From NCBI RefSeq assembly GCF_043951865.1, contig NZ_JBINJF010000025.1:1-64000 (forward strand): 64,000 nt of DNA. The letters run 5' to 3'. Position 1 is the stretch's first letter. Each line of letters opens with the position of its first letter. Below are positions 19,347 to 28,944 of the stretch, piece by piece. The position numbers and the translations under genes were made by a program. The notes below the pieces were generated by a model. It did no database searches and had not been told where the DNA came from. It saw only the letters and a list, made by a program, of their open reading frames with translations. The stretch comes from JAMQKA01 sp043951865. GTDB lineage: Bacteria > Bacteroidota > Rhodothermia > Balneolales > Balneolaceae.

Positions 19347-22300
19347 TTATTTGATTTCAGTAATGTTGATGTTTCTGAATTCCACGCGCGAATTATGATT
19401 TTGCAGGCCGATATAGCCTTTCCTGTGTTTCAGACCCGGATGCTCCGTCACCTTTTTCAGGTGATTCACAAGGCTTGTGTTGAGAATCAACTGGCCATTC
19501 AGCGTTACCTTGATATTCGGGCCGTCTGCCACGATCACCATCTGTTGCCATTCGCCGGCTGGTTTGGATACGCGCCTGGAGGGCGCCTTGATATCGTAGA
19601 TACTGCCGGTATATTGCCAGGGCTGCAGACCCGCATATTGGTCTGCATAATCATCCAGCAGTTGAATTTCGAGTCCCTGGTAAGCGGGGTCGCCCTGGTG
19701 CGGAGCTCGAAGGAAAACACCGCTGTTTCCGCCTTCCGGCAGCCGGTATTCAAGCTCCAGCTTGAAATTATCGTACATTTCCGTAGTCGAAAGCCATCCG
19801 CCTCCGGCGCCTTTTTCCCATTCTTCTCCGTCGCCTTTAGTATAAAGCAGGCCGTCATCGGCGTTCCAGCTTCCGGCATTGCCGCCGACCCGCTCCCAGC
19901 CGGCAAGGTCTTCGCCGTTGAACAGCGGTTCCGTACGTGGTATCTCACGAATAAATACATTTTTAAAATACAGCGGTGTATTGTGCGCCTGCAGTTCGAT
20001 CTGTCCTTCCGGGTAGATCGGCTTGTCGCGGTTCCAGTAATTTTCGAGCACAACATTTGGTACCACGAGCTGACCGTTCAGGTGCACAGTCACGCGCTCA
20101 CCAATCATTTTAATTCGCATATGATTCCACTCACCAACCGGATTATCGGCATTTACCAGCGGCTCACTCAGGTGATTTTGGTTGTTGTAAAGTCCACCGG
20201 AGCCGACCGGCCACTGCGTGATGTCCCAGATCTGAACCTGGGGCGTGCCGCGCAGGTAGACGCCACTGTCGCCGCCCGGCTCAATTTTCCAGTCCAGGAG
20301 CATCTCAAAATCCTTGTAATCTTTTTCAGTGGCCAGGCTTTCACCATTACCGTCGAAAAAGAGGATGCCGTCACGGACCGACCAGTGCTGCTGCATGATG
20401 CGGTCGGCCTCTTTTTGGGCTTCAGCCAGTTCCTCTTTACTCATTTGAGCGCGTACTTCGGGATTTTCGACGAGTCCTTTCCACCCCTCGAGATTTTCTC
20501 CGTTAAACAGGGCCGTGAAGCCTTCGGGCGGGTGGTTCATCCCTCCGGCCACTTCCGTATCGCCGGAATAATCCGGGTAGTAAACATTCAGGTCGCGTAC
20601 CTGGATATTCCGGAAAGCGACTTCATCACCGTGGCCAAGAAAGCCGATATGCCCGCTGGTACGCAATAATCCGGGATGCTCTTCTCCATCCACCGTGTTG
20701 GGGGTGGCGGCCTCCTCGAGGTTGGTATCCAGGATGGTCACGCCGTTGAGCTTGACCGTAATCTGCGAACCGTTGGCGATGACTTCCTGGGTATTCCACT
20801 CACCGACCGGTTTCAGGTGGCCGCGCTGTGCCGGGGCAACGCCATATACGGAACCATGATACTGGTAAGGCTGGAGATCGGTATACTTCTCGGCGGTATT
20901 GTCCAGGATCTGAAGTTCCATGCCCTCGTAGGCGGGATTACCCTGCAATGGCGACCGAATTGCCAGGCCATTGTTGGCCCCGGGCGTCAGCTTGAATTGA
21001 AAACGCAGGATAAAGTCGCTGTACTCCTGCGTGGTAAAAATATTGCCACTTTCCCCATCCCGGTGGATCAGCTGGCCGTCGCGGACTTGGTAGGCCTCCG
21101 TGTCGCCGGTCCAGCCGGAAAGGTTTTCCCCGTTGAACAACGAGGTAAAGCCTTCGGCAGCCTGCTCCTGGGTTTGGATCTCACCGATAAACTGCTCTAT
21201 TTGTGCTCTTGTGGTGCTGTCCGTGGTAGCCTCCAGTACCGCAAGTGTTTTGTCAGTACCGTCAAACTCATTGGCAAAATTGTAGGAAGGCGCCAGTATC
21301 TCGGCAGCAGAACGGAGCGCTTCATTCCTCACCGGTTCATCATGGCTGTCAAAATAGTGAGCCACCGCTTTTAAAGAGGCCGTGGACTGGATGCCTGAAA
21401 GTGCTTCCAGCAGTGTACTCTTTTGTTCATTTCCAGATACGATTTCAATGGCATCCGTTAGAAATTGCACTTTATCAGAGTCCGAATACCTGGAATCCCG
21501 TACAAGCCGGATATAGCCGTCAACAAGTGCGGGACGTTCTGACGGAGAGGTATTTTGGATCACGGTTTTAAGCGGCTGGATGGCATCGGCTTCAGGCCAG
21601 TTTGCCAGCGCCGTTTTTGCAGCTGACTGAATTTCTCCGTTTGAATGCGTTGTGGTCTCAATGGCCGTCTCCATTGCTTGTTGCCCACCGATCGCCGGTA
21701 GTATTTCTATCAGGTGGACGGACTGGCTCTCAGAGCCGCTACCCAGGGCCTCAATAACAGGAGCGGCCGCGTTTTCCTCCCCGGATGTATTAGCCACATG
21801 TACCACCGCTTCCTTGACAAGGTTGATTTCCTGGTCATTACGGGCCTGGTTTAAAAGTCCCACCAGGGTTGAGAGATCATCCGCGGTGGCGATGTCTCTT
21901 GCGGAACGGAGGATCGCCAGGCGTACCTGGCGGTCGGCACTGCCGAGTTGCCCCAACAGGTCATCGAGATACTCACTGCTTTGGCGCTCGCCCACAATTT
22001 CAATAAGAGCGACCCGCGCCCCGGTTGAGAAGCGAGCCCATCGCTGGGTTGCAGCGGCGTACAACGGCTTCGATGGCAGTTGCTGGAGTGCAGTTTGAAT
22101 CGCCTTAATTTCACCCGGTTGGTCGGCACGGTCCAGCGACTGCAGCAGAACGGGGATCGACTCTGTTTTCCCGAGTGGAACGGATGCATTGATTGCTGCG
22201 AGTCGGACATCTGGATTGCTATCCCGTAAAAATGGTCTCACCTCCGACCAGGCTGAGCTGTCACCGCGTTTCCCGAGCGCTTCAATAATGTCGGCCTGCA

Positions 22301-23330
22301 CAGAAGGATTACTCTGGTCAAGTTGATCAACCAGCCTCTCGGTAATCTCACTACCATCCATTTTCTGTATCAGGGAAAGGGAGGCGGCCCGTAATTCGGG
22401 ATTGGGATCCTGCACGGCATCAAACAGAAGGCCGGCTGCGATCTCCCCTTCAACTTCAAAAATGGTGGTTAGTGCTGCCGTCTGGACATGAGTGGGATGA
22501 TCCCCGGCATAGATATCCCGGGCCAGTTGGCTGCCTTGCTGCGCGTATCCCTCTTCTGCCAGCCGATGCGCCAGGGTAAGCCTGTACTGAACCGGGTCTC
22601 CGGCCGAAATGAACGGGGTAGCCCCGGGATCTCCCGTGTTGGCAAGAGCGTAGAGCAGTGCGTCCCGTGTATCCGGATCACTGCTTTCGGTTAACGAGGA
22701 CGCCTGGTTTATGAGGGCAGGTACGGGGCGCTGCATATCGCCAAGCGCTTTCAAGGGGGCGACTTTTTGGGAGCCTTCCAGGTCGGAAAGTTCCTCTGCC
22801 AGTGCGTTCGCTGCTTGTTCCGTATTGATACTCCGCAGCGCATGGGCCGCCGGGCCGTTGAGTGCTGCATCTCCCAGGAATGATCGCAGGAGCGGAACCG
22901 ACCGGTTCGTGCCGATCAGTTCAAGCTGTTCCAGCAGGAAAATGTCAACCGCGACCGGGTGATCTCCGCGCAGCTCTTCGAGGATTACTTGTTCCACCTG
23001 GGCGCGCCCGTCACCATTTCCGGGATCCGATACAAATTTTGCGAGACCGTTTACGGCGTAGCGGGCGTTGGTGTCATCCCCGGTGGCCGTCCCGTCGAGC
23101 ATATCCACCAGGTTGTGAACCGCGGGAGGGCCCATTTCGAGGATCCTGCTGTTCAGCCAATCCCGTTCGGTTTTGTCGGCAGCCGGCATCTGGGCGACAA
23201 CTTCCGTCAGATTATCGAGCTGGTCAGGGGTCAGTTGCCGGCTGGTACTTTGTACAGCCTGGTTGGACGGCGCGCAGGAGGCTGCTGCAAAGACCAGCAG
23301 GAGTACAATTATTGGGTTAAAACGTTTCAT
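19347..23330 (-). CDS. HEAT-repeat lipoprotein with three DUF1080 domains
   Basis: A 1327-residue protein from ATG 23330, chosen because it starts the lipoprotein signal MKRFNPIIVLLLVFAAASC (Cys19). An upstream frame adds 14 residues. About 30-680 are tandem HEAT-like helical pairs (for example DPNPELRAASLSLIQKMDG). Three DUF1080 domains follow: about 690-890 (FTSLFNGENLSGW), 905-1125 (FTALFNGENLEGW) and 1130-1327 (EPLFNGEDLAGW). Each has NNG/DSG/NSG-type loops and a GEW element. The middle domain has an insertion before its core. The protein is probably surface or periplasmic and acts on 3-keto-glycosides, with the HEAT array as a scaffold. It shares its strand with the Gfo-type gene upstream and the single-domain DUF1080 gene downstream. 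Confidence 0.85.
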   Translation of the reverse strand: MKRFNPIIVLLLVFAAASCAPSNQAVQSTSRQLTPDQLDNLTEVVAQMPAADKTERDWLNSRILEMGPPAVHNLVDMLDGTATGDDTNARYAVNGLAKFVSDPGNGDGRAQVEQVILEELRGDHPVAVDIFLLEQLELIGTNRSVPLLRSFLGDAALNGPAAHALRSINTEQAANALAEELSDLEGSQKVAPLKALGDMQRPVPALINQASSLTESSDPDTRDALLYALANTGDPGATPFISAGDPVQYRLTLAHRLAEEGYAQQGSQLARDIYAGDHPTHVQTAALTTIFEVEGEIAAGLLFDAVQDPNPELRAASLSLIQKMDGSEITERLVDQLDQSNPSVQADIIEALGKRGDSSAWSEVRPFLRDSNPDVRLAAINASVPLGKTESIPVLLQSLDRADQPGEIKAIQTALQQLPSKPLYAAATQRWARFSTGARVALIEIVGERQSSEYLDDLLGQLGSADRQVRLAILRSARDIATADDLSTLVGLLNQARNDQEINLVKEAVVHVANTSGEENAAAPVIEALGSGSESQSVHLIEILPAIGGQQAMETAIETTTHSNGEIQSAAKTALANWPEADAIQPLKTVIQNTSPSERPALVDGYIRLVRDSRYSDSDKVQFLTDAIEIVSGNEQKSTLLEALSGIQSTASLKAVAHYFDSHDEPVRNEALRSAAEILAPSYNFANEFDGTDKTLAVLEATTDSTTRAQIEQFIGEIQTQEQAAEGFTSLFNGENLSGWTGDTEAYQVRDGQLIHRDGESGNIFTTQEYSDFILRFQFKLTPGANNGLAIRSPLQGNPAYEGMELQILDNTAEKYTDLQPYQYHGSVYGVAPAQRGHLKPVGEWNTQEVIANGSQITVKLNGVTILDTNLEEAATPNTVDGEEHPGLLRTSGHIGFLGHGDEVAFRNIQVRDLNVYYPDYSGDTEVAGGMNHPPEGFTALFNGENLEGWKGLVENPEVRAQMSKEELAEAQKEADRIMQQHWSVRDGILFFDGNGESLATEKDYKDFEMLLDWKIEPGGDSGVYLRGTPQVQIWDITQWPVGSGGLYNNQNHLSEPLVNADNPVGEWNHMRIKMIGERVTVHLNGQLVVPNVVLENYWNRDKPIYPEGQIELQAHNTPLYFKNVFIREIPRTEPLFNGEDLAGWERVGGNAGSWNADDGLLYTKGDGEEWEKGAGGGWLSTTEMYDNFKLELEYRLPEGGNSGVFLRAPHQGDPAYQGLEIQLLDDYADQYAGLQPWQYTGSIYDIKAPSRRVSKPAGEWQQMVIVADGPNIKVTLNGQLILNTSLVNHLKKVTEHPGLKHRKGYIGLQNHNSRVEFRNINITEIK

Positions 23331-23388
23331 TGTCGAGGAGTGATCTAGTTTATTTGATATCATTTCAGGCATTTGTTTCAGTCAGTAC

Positions 23389-24657
23389 TTATATCTTCCA
23401 GGGGGCCCGCATCGGCTGATTGATCAGTCGGTTGGCCGCTTCGTCATCTATAAATTGCTCATTCTCGGGGTCGAATTTCAGCTCACGCCCCAGGCGTATG
23501 GCGATTTTCCCGAGGTTGACCAGCGTGCAGGACCGGTGCCCGTTTGCTTCATTTAAAGCGAACGTTTGCCGGCTCCGGACCGCCTGACTAAAGTCAGTGA
23601 TCTGCGGTTCCGGATCCGGCAGGGAGGCAGCCAGGCGTCGAATATCCGGGATATCAGATTCAAACCCACGGTTCAGTTTGCCGTTGGGTCCTTCAATAAA
23701 AGCGGCGTCCGTATCTTTGTTCTCTCCATCGAGGATGATTTTGCATCCATCCTCATACTCCATCTCGATCCGCTTCCAGGTTCCCACGGCATCCGGGTGC
23801 TGCTGCTCGGCATCCGCCACCACTCGTATGGGACTGGTGTGGTCTTTGTCCAGGATATACTGCACGGGATCGAGGTAATGTTGCCCCATATCTCCCAGGC
23901 CGCCCCCGTCGTAATCCCAATAGCCGCGGAACGTCACATGGGTGCGGTGCTGGTGGTACGGCTTGTAGGGAGCCGGGCCCAGCCACTGCTCATAATCCAG
24001 GGTTTCCGGGGTCCATTGGGGAGGCAGGTTGGTAAGTCCGCTCCAGTTGAATTTCCAGTTGAATCCTGTGCTCTCGTTGATTGTAACCTTTAGAGGCCAT
24101 CCGAACACATCATTTTCCACCAGTTTTTTGATCGGCTTGACCGGCGTTCCCATCCCGTAGAAGATATCCCGGAAACGGAACCAGGTATTCAGCCGGAAGA
24201 TGCGCCCGTTTTCCCGGACCGCCTCAACAACTTTACGACCTTCCCCGATGGTGCGGGTCATTGGCTTTTCGCACCAGATGTCTTTGCCTGCTTCTGCCGC
24301 CTCTTTGGCCATAACGCCGTGCCAGTGGGGAGGAGTGGCGATATGTATAATATCAATGTCATCCCGGGCCAGTACTTCCCGGTAGTCGGTATAGCCATTC
24401 ACCTCGGGCCCCGTAATGTCCAGTGCCTGCTGCAGGTGTTGCTGGTCTACATCACAGACAGCCAAAAGGCGGGCGCCGGGGTATCGCAGGTGCCCCTTTC
24501 CCATCATACCCACCCCGATTACAGCTTTTGTAAGCTCGTCGCTGGGAGCGGTATATCCGGTTCCCCCCAATACGCTCCGGGGTACAATGGAGAAGAGGCC
24601 AATGGTGCCCAGTGCACTTTTAATAAAGGATTTTCTATCAATGCTATTTTTTGACAT
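23389..24657 (-). CDS. Gfo/Idh/MocA family oxidoreductase, exported
   Basis: A 422-residue NAD(P)-dependent sugar oxidoreductase. The N-terminus DRKSFIKSALGTIGLFSI is a Tat-like signal with Arg-Lys instead of Arg-Arg, so export by Tat is probable but not certain. The Rossmann motif is VIGVGMMGKGH near 45-55. CEKPMTR (around 130-137) holds the Glu-Lys-Pro of the family, and GGGLGDMGQHYLD carries the active-site His region. Members of this exported group oxidise or reduce sugar hydroxyls. It probably begins the minus-strand unit with the two DUF1080 genes downstream, which fits production of 3-keto sugars. It is divergent from the symporter. Confidence 0.88.
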   Translation of the reverse strand: MSKNSIDRKSFIKSALGTIGLFSIVPRSVLGGTGYTAPSDELTKAVIGVGMMGKGHLRYPGARLLAVCDVDQQHLQQALDITGPEVNGYTDYREVLARDDIDIIHIATPPHWHGVMAKEAAEAGKDIWCEKPMTRTIGEGRKVVEAVRENGRIFRLNTWFRFRDIFYGMGTPVKPIKKLVENDVFGWPLKVTINESTGFNWKFNWSGLTNLPPQWTPETLDYEQWLGPAPYKPYHQHRTHVTFRGYWDYDGGGLGDMGQHYLDPVQYILDKDHTSPIRVVADAEQQHPDAVGTWKRIEMEYEDGCKIILDGENKDTDAAFIEGPNGKLNRGFESDIPDIRRLAASLPDPEPQITDFSQAVRSRQTFALNEANGHRSCTLVNLGKIAIRLGRELKFDPENEQFIDDEAANRLINQPMRAPWKI

Positions 24658-25085
24658 AATCAGCGAATTGGTTTAGAAAGTTGAAAATATTACCGTACCC
24701 GACCTGGTTCCATTACAGGAATCATGGAATTTATAATGTACTAAAAAAGCAGGCTACCACGATTTTTACAAATATTTTGATTTTTGAGCAATCAGGAGCA
24801 ATCATGCCGGTCCCGTATCGATTTTTTTCAGCCCATATGGTACAACGGCAGAACCCTCCTGTATGCAAATCTTGAAATAGACAATAAATTGAAAATAAAA
24901 ACAAATAAAAACCTTTCGTTTAATTTCTTTTTGAAAGTTTAAACTTCCATTTATTTTTATATCCGCTTCTTAGGCTCTTTCATTAATTTTTTTATTTATG
25001 TATTGTCATGATTGACGTCGAGACTTGAACAACATTCGGGATTGATTCATATTTCTAACTCCTTCCACATCAACAGTAACAGAAC
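24658..25085. other. Divergent promoter region of the glycan genes
   Basis: These 428 bp separate the minus-strand oxidoreductase from the plus-strand symporter. They are A+T rich around 24880-25000. No open frame with gene features is present. Both leftward and rightward glycan units probably start here, but I cannot place either promoter with confidence. Confidence 0.45.
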
Positions 25086-26909
25086 ATGGTGTTTTTAGAA
25101 ACAATTGACTGGTTCATTATTGCGCTCTACATGGTTTTTTCGCTGGCCATCGGACTCTACGTAGCCAGGCAGGCCGGCAAAAATTCTACCGAGTTTTTTG
25201 CAGCCGGTAAAAATATGCCCTGGTGGCTGCTGGGCGTATCGATGGTTGCCACCACCTTTTCGACCGACACCCCGAATTTGGTTGCAAATATTGTACGTAC
25301 TGATGGGGTTTCGGGGAACTGGGTATGGTGGGCGTTCCTGCTGACCGGTATGCTGACGGTGTTTGTGTATGCCAACCTGTGGAAACGGTCGGGCGTGCTG
25401 ACTGATGTGGAGTTTTATGAACTCCGGTACAGTGGAAAAATGGCGGCTTTCCTGCGGGGTTTCCGTTCTGTTTACCTGGGATTTATTTTTAACGTAGTGG
25501 TGATGGCAACGGTATCGCTGGCGGCTATTAAAATAAGCGGCGTGTTGATGGGGCTTACCCCGCTGCAGACGGTTGTAATTGCAGGAATAGTGACGGTGCT
25601 GTACAGTTCGCTCGGGGGACTGAAAGGAGTCTTGCTTACCGACTTTTTCCAGTTTTTCCTGGCCATCGGCGGAAGTTTGATTGCGGCCTATGTAGCGCTC
25701 CAGCATCCCCAGGTTGGAGGGCTGGAGGGGCTGCTCTCACACAAAGAAGTGGTATCCCAGCTTAATATTCTGCCCGATTTTTCCGATCCCTCGCAGGCGA
25801 TGGGCATCTTTATTATTCCATTGCTTATTCAGTGGTGGAGTGTCTATTACCCGGGTGCCGAACCGGGCGGCGGCGGGTACATAGCCCAGCGGATGTTTGC
25901 TGCAAAAAACGAGAATAATTCAATAGCCGCGGTCTTCTTTTTTAATGCCGCCCATTTTGCCCTGCGTCCCTGGCCGTGGATTATTGTGGGATTGTGCTCC
26001 ATTATCGTATTCCCGGATATCGCATCCCTGAAAGAGGCTTTCCCGAACGCTTCCAGCGTGGCCGGAGATGATATGGGATATCCTGCCATGTTAACTTTTA
26101 TTCCCACCGGGTGGCTTGGGCTGGTCGTGGCGTCGCTCACGGCCGCATACATGTCTACGATTTCAACGCACCTGAACTGGGGATCCTCGTACCTGGTCAA
26201 TGATTTTTACAAGCGGTTTGTGCGGCCAGGAAGTTCGGAAAAGGAACTGGTAACCGTGGGACGAATCTCAACCGTTGTACTGATGATCGTTGCCGGTGCG
26301 CTGGCCCTGCTCCTGCGCGATGCCCTCGACAGTTTCCAGATAATCCTGCAGATCGGTGCGGGTACGGGGCTGCTGTTTATCATGCGCTGGTTTTGGTGGC
26401 GGATCAACGCCGGCAGCGAAATCGCCGCCATGTTTATTTCGTTTGCCGTGGCGATGTATTTCCAGTTTGCGCATGTTTATACCGGTCTGCCTGAGCTTAC
26501 CAGCTGGCAGGAGCTGATCGTCGGGATCGTCATTACCACCATCGGATGGGTTTCTGTAACATTCCTGACGCGCCCGACAGATGAGGAGACGCTGGTGAAT
26601 TTCTGTAAAATTGCCCGGCCCGGCGGACCCGGCTGGAAAAGGGTGGTCAACAAGGCCAAAGCAGAGGGCAAAGATGTGGAACCGCTCGAAGATGAAGCAT
26701 GGCGGGTACCTCAGGGAATGCTCTGCATGGTATTGGGCTGTATCGCCGTTTATGGGGCGCTGTTTGCAACGGGGTATTGGATCTACGGCCGTTGGATGCT
26801 GGCAGGGATTATTACCGTGGTGGCCATTGCAGCCAGTGGATTTTTGTATAAAGCATGGAGAAAACTGATTGAAATCCGGCCGGAAGACCAGGAGCTCTAC
26901 AGCGGGTAG
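25086..26909 (+). CDS. Sodium:solute symporter family transporter
   Basis: A 607-residue membrane protein with about 14 hydrophobic segments. The family core appears early (IALYMVFSLAIGLYVARQAGK, then TEFFAAGKNMPWWLLG and MVATTFSTDTPN). The signature LVVASLTAAYMSTISTHLNWGSSYLVNDFY is spread over about 340-370. It should import a small organic solute with Na+ across the inner membrane. Its place between sugar oxidoreductases and DUF1080 genes suggests a sugar or oxidised sugar, unlike the acetate-type symporter at 5.4 kb. It lacks a DUF4212 partner. Confidence 0.88.
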   Translation: MVFLETIDWFIIALYMVFSLAIGLYVARQAGKNSTEFFAAGKNMPWWLLGVSMVATTFSTDTPNLVANIVRTDGVSGNWVWWAFLLTGMLTVFVYANLWKRSGVLTDVEFYELRYSGKMAAFLRGFRSVYLGFIFNVVVMATVSLAAIKISGVLMGLTPLQTVVIAGIVTVLYSSLGGLKGVLLTDFFQFFLAIGGSLIAAYVALQHPQVGGLEGLLSHKEVVSQLNILPDFSDPSQAMGIFIIPLLIQWWSVYYPGAEPGGGGYIAQRMFAAKNENNSIAAVFFFNAAHFALRPWPWIIVGLCSIIVFPDIASLKEAFPNASSVAGDDMGYPAMLTFIPTGWLGLVVASLTAAYMSTISTHLNWGSSYLVNDFYKRFVRPGSSEKELVTVGRISTVVLMIVAGALALLLRDALDSFQIILQIGAGTGLLFIMRWFWWRINAGSEIAAMFISFAVAMYFQFAHVYTGLPELTSWQELIVGIVITTIGWVSVTFLTRPTDEETLVNFCKIARPGGPGWKRVVNKAKAEGKDVEPLEDEAWRVPQGMLCMVLGCIAVYGALFATGYWIYGRWMLAGIITVVAIAASGFLYKAWRKLIEIRPEDQELYSG

Positions 26910-26990
26910 CGTACCGGCGAAACAGTGGAATCCAATGTCTGTCAAAATAATGTAACGTGAGTTCTATTCGATATGACTTCCTGTTTTGTA

Positions 26991-27208
26991 ATTGTTTCTA
27001 AACTTCCCGGGACAGGTCCTTAATCTCCCCTTCAGGGGAGCGCCGCCAAAGGCGGGAGGGGTGTTATTCTCTATGTCAGACCTGCACCTCCCGACCCAAT
27101 CGCGTGGCTCTCGCGATTGGCCCACCCTCCTCAAGGAGGGACTGGTTTTTTGCCATTTCAAGGCAAACAGGCATTCTGGTTGAGATCATTATGCCGAGTT
27201 CAGGTTAA
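26991..27208 (+). repeat. Structured dispersed repeat R2, copy A
   Basis: A 218-bp element nearly identical to 39304-39519. Stems in order: CTCCCC/GGGGAG (27025-27040), CCGCC/GGCGG (27043-27055), CCAATCGCG/CGCGATTGG (27096-27104 with 27112-27120) and CCTCC/GGAGG (about 27127-27138). GGGAGGGGTG and CACCTCCC may also pair across the middle. Differences from copy B fall mostly in loops, and one stem change is compensated. Frames differ between copies, so it is not coding. It lies just upstream of the first EEP gene. Confidence 0.8.
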
Positions 27209-27220
27209 TGTTACCAAAAA

Positions 27221-28099
27221 ATGCAGATTATGAATATTCTCTTTTCCAACATGGTGTTCGGTTTTTTGATTCTTATGCTTACGGGTGTCAGCGAGAGCAA
27301 AGCCCAGACGAATGTTTCAGTGATGACCTACAACATTCGCTACGATAATCCGGACGACGGGAACAACCGGTGGGACCTCCGCAAAGCGGAGCTGCTGAAC
27401 CAGGTCAAATTCTTCGATCCCGATTTCCTGGGTACCCAGGAAGCGCTTGTTCACCAGGTGGAATATATGGACCGGGAACTGGCCGGGATGGATTACATCG
27501 GCATCGGGCGTGCCCAGGGGGGAGAGAGTGACGAGTATTCCGCCATCTTTTACGATACCGGACAATACGAGCTTATAGCAGAATCCGACAGCACGATATG
27601 GCTTTCTGAAACCCCGGGACAGGTGAGTACGGGGTGGGATGCGGCGCTTCCACGCATCATGACGTGGGGTAAGTTCCGGGACAGGTCGACCGGTTCCGAA
27701 CTGTACGTGTTTAATACGCATTTTGACCACCGCGGGGAGCAGGCCCGGGCGGAGAGTGCGAAGCTGATCCTGCAAATTATTGATAAAATTGCCGGTGACG
27801 ACCCGGTGGTTTTGACCGGGGATTTCAATGTTGAACCGGGCAGCCGGCCCTACAGCACGCTCACCAGTTCTTCTCTGCGGGATGCCTGGCAGCACAGCAC
27901 CATTCCCGCAGTGGGACCCGATTTTACCTACTCCGGGTGGGAGGTCGCCGAATCGCTGGATAACCAGGGGCGCCGTATCGATTACGTATTTGTGAATGAC
28001 GGAGTGGAAGTTCGAAGTATTTCAGCGCTTACCACGTTTCGGGACGGCCGCTTTCTGTCAGATCATCTGGCGGTGTTCAGCGTGCTTGAACTGCGGTAA
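27221..28099 (+). CDS. Exported endonuclease/exonuclease/phosphatase (EEP) family protein
   Basis: A 292-residue protein with a signal peptide (IMNILFSNMVFGFLILMLTG, cleavage near SKAQT). The EEP fold has its active-site set in order: Asn in MTYNIRYDN, Glu in GTQEALVHQ, His in NTHFDH, GDFNVEPGS, and Asp-His in SDHLAVF. The family hydrolyses phosphodiesters or phosphomonoesters with a divalent metal. The exported form fits phospholipid, inositol-phosphate or sugar-phosphate substrates better than nucleic acid repair. A second EEP gene follows 29 bp later. Start ATG 27221; an in-frame ATG at 27230 would also leave the signal intact. Confidence 0.88.
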   Translation: MQIMNILFSNMVFGFLILMLTGVSESKAQTNVSVMTYNIRYDNPDDGNNRWDLRKAELLNQVKFFDPDFLGTQEALVHQVEYMDRELAGMDYIGIGRAQGGESDEYSAIFYDTGQYELIAESDSTIWLSETPGQVSTGWDAALPRIMTWGKFRDRSTGSELYVFNTHFDHRGEQARAESAKLILQIIDKIAGDDPVVLTGDFNVEPGSRPYSTLTSSSLRDAWQHSTIPAVGPDFTYSGWEVAESLDNQGRRIDYVFVNDGVEVRSISALTTFRDGRFLSDHLAVFSVLELR

Positions 28100-28128
28100 T
28101 TCAGTTATAAAGAATAAAGTGACCTGTT

Positions 28129-28944
28129 GTGAAGTCTTTTTCCTCCCCAATTTTGCTTTTGGTATTGATGGCCCTGCTGCCTGTAGCTGGAATCGGCCAG
28201 TCAGCGGATACGATTAAAGTGATGACCTACAACATCTATCACGGGGAAGATCCGGAAAATCCCGGCAGCAGCAATATCGAGGATGTCGCCATGCTGATCC
28301 GCAACGAACGCCCCGATTTTGTAGCGTTGCAGGAAGTGGACAGCCTCACCGGCCGGTCGGCCAGACTGAATAACGGGGTGCCACAAAATCTCGTGGAAAA
28401 ACTGGCTGATCTGACCGGAATGCACGGCTATTTCGGCAAGGCAATCAATTTTGACGGTGGCGGATATGGCGAGGGAATATTGACCCCGCACCCGGTTTCG
28501 GTAGAGAAAGTGATGCTCCCGATACCCAAAGGGGGAGAGAAAAGGGCACTGCTGGTCGCCCGGACAGAGCTTGATGAGGGAGGAGAACTGCTGTTTGCAG
28601 GGACGCATCTCTGTCACCAGTACCCGGAGAACAGGGCGGCACAGATGCAGAAGATAAATGAGTTTTTTAGCGGTGCGGATATTCCCGTGATCCTGGGGGG
28701 AGATCTGAATTTTACGCCTGGATCGGATCCCTATAACATACTGCGTGATCAATGGATTGACATGGCTCAAAATGTCGGGCTGCCGGAAGCTACGTATCCG
28801 TATGGGGATCCCGAAAAACGTATCGACTACCTGCTGGTGCATGCAGCCATGCGCGATGTCGTGGAAGTGGTGGATCTTAGGGTGCTGGGGGTCGGCTACT
28901 CAGATCACCTCCCGGTCGTTGCCACGCTGAAGATTTACAATTAA
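28129..28944 (+). CDS. Second exported EEP-family hydrolase
   Basis: A 271-residue protein that starts with GTG at 28129. A signal peptide follows (SPILLLVLMALLPVAGIGQS). The EEP active-site set is complete: MTYNIYHGED, VALQEVD, GTHLCHQ, GGDLNFTPGSDPYN, RIDYLLVH and YSDHLPVVA. It is only moderately similar to the upstream EEP protein, so the pair is more likely an old duplication or a functional pair than a recent copy. The 29-bp spacing implies co-transcription. The substrate is unknown; the nearby sugar enzymes suggest release of phosphate from a glycan or lipid headgroup. Confidence 0.87.
   Translation: MKSFSSPILLLVLMALLPVAGIGQSADTIKVMTYNIYHGEDPENPGSSNIEDVAMLIRNERPDFVALQEVDSLTGRSARLNNGVPQNLVEKLADLTGMHGYFGKAINFDGGGYGEGILTPHPVSVEKVMLPIPKGGEKRALLVARTELDEGGELLFAGTHLCHQYPENRAAQMQKINEFFSGADIPVILGGDLNFTPGSDPYNILRDQWIDMAQNVGLPEATYPYGDPEKRIDYLLVHAAMRDVVEVVDLRVLGVGYSDHLPVVATLKIYN

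Noticed and set aside
19293..20669. 458-codon plus-strand frame
   Set aside because: It is antisense to the HEAT-DUF1080 gene and the 3' part of that gene has clear DUF1080 motifs; the plus frame has none.
24280..24676. Overlapping short plus-strand frames near the start of the oxidoreductase gene
   Set aside because: They are antisense to a gene with clear family motifs and have no features of their own.
26991..27208. R2 as a tRNA or small gene
   Set aside because: The stems do not form a cloverleaf with a T-arm motif, and the open frames of the two copies diverge by indels.
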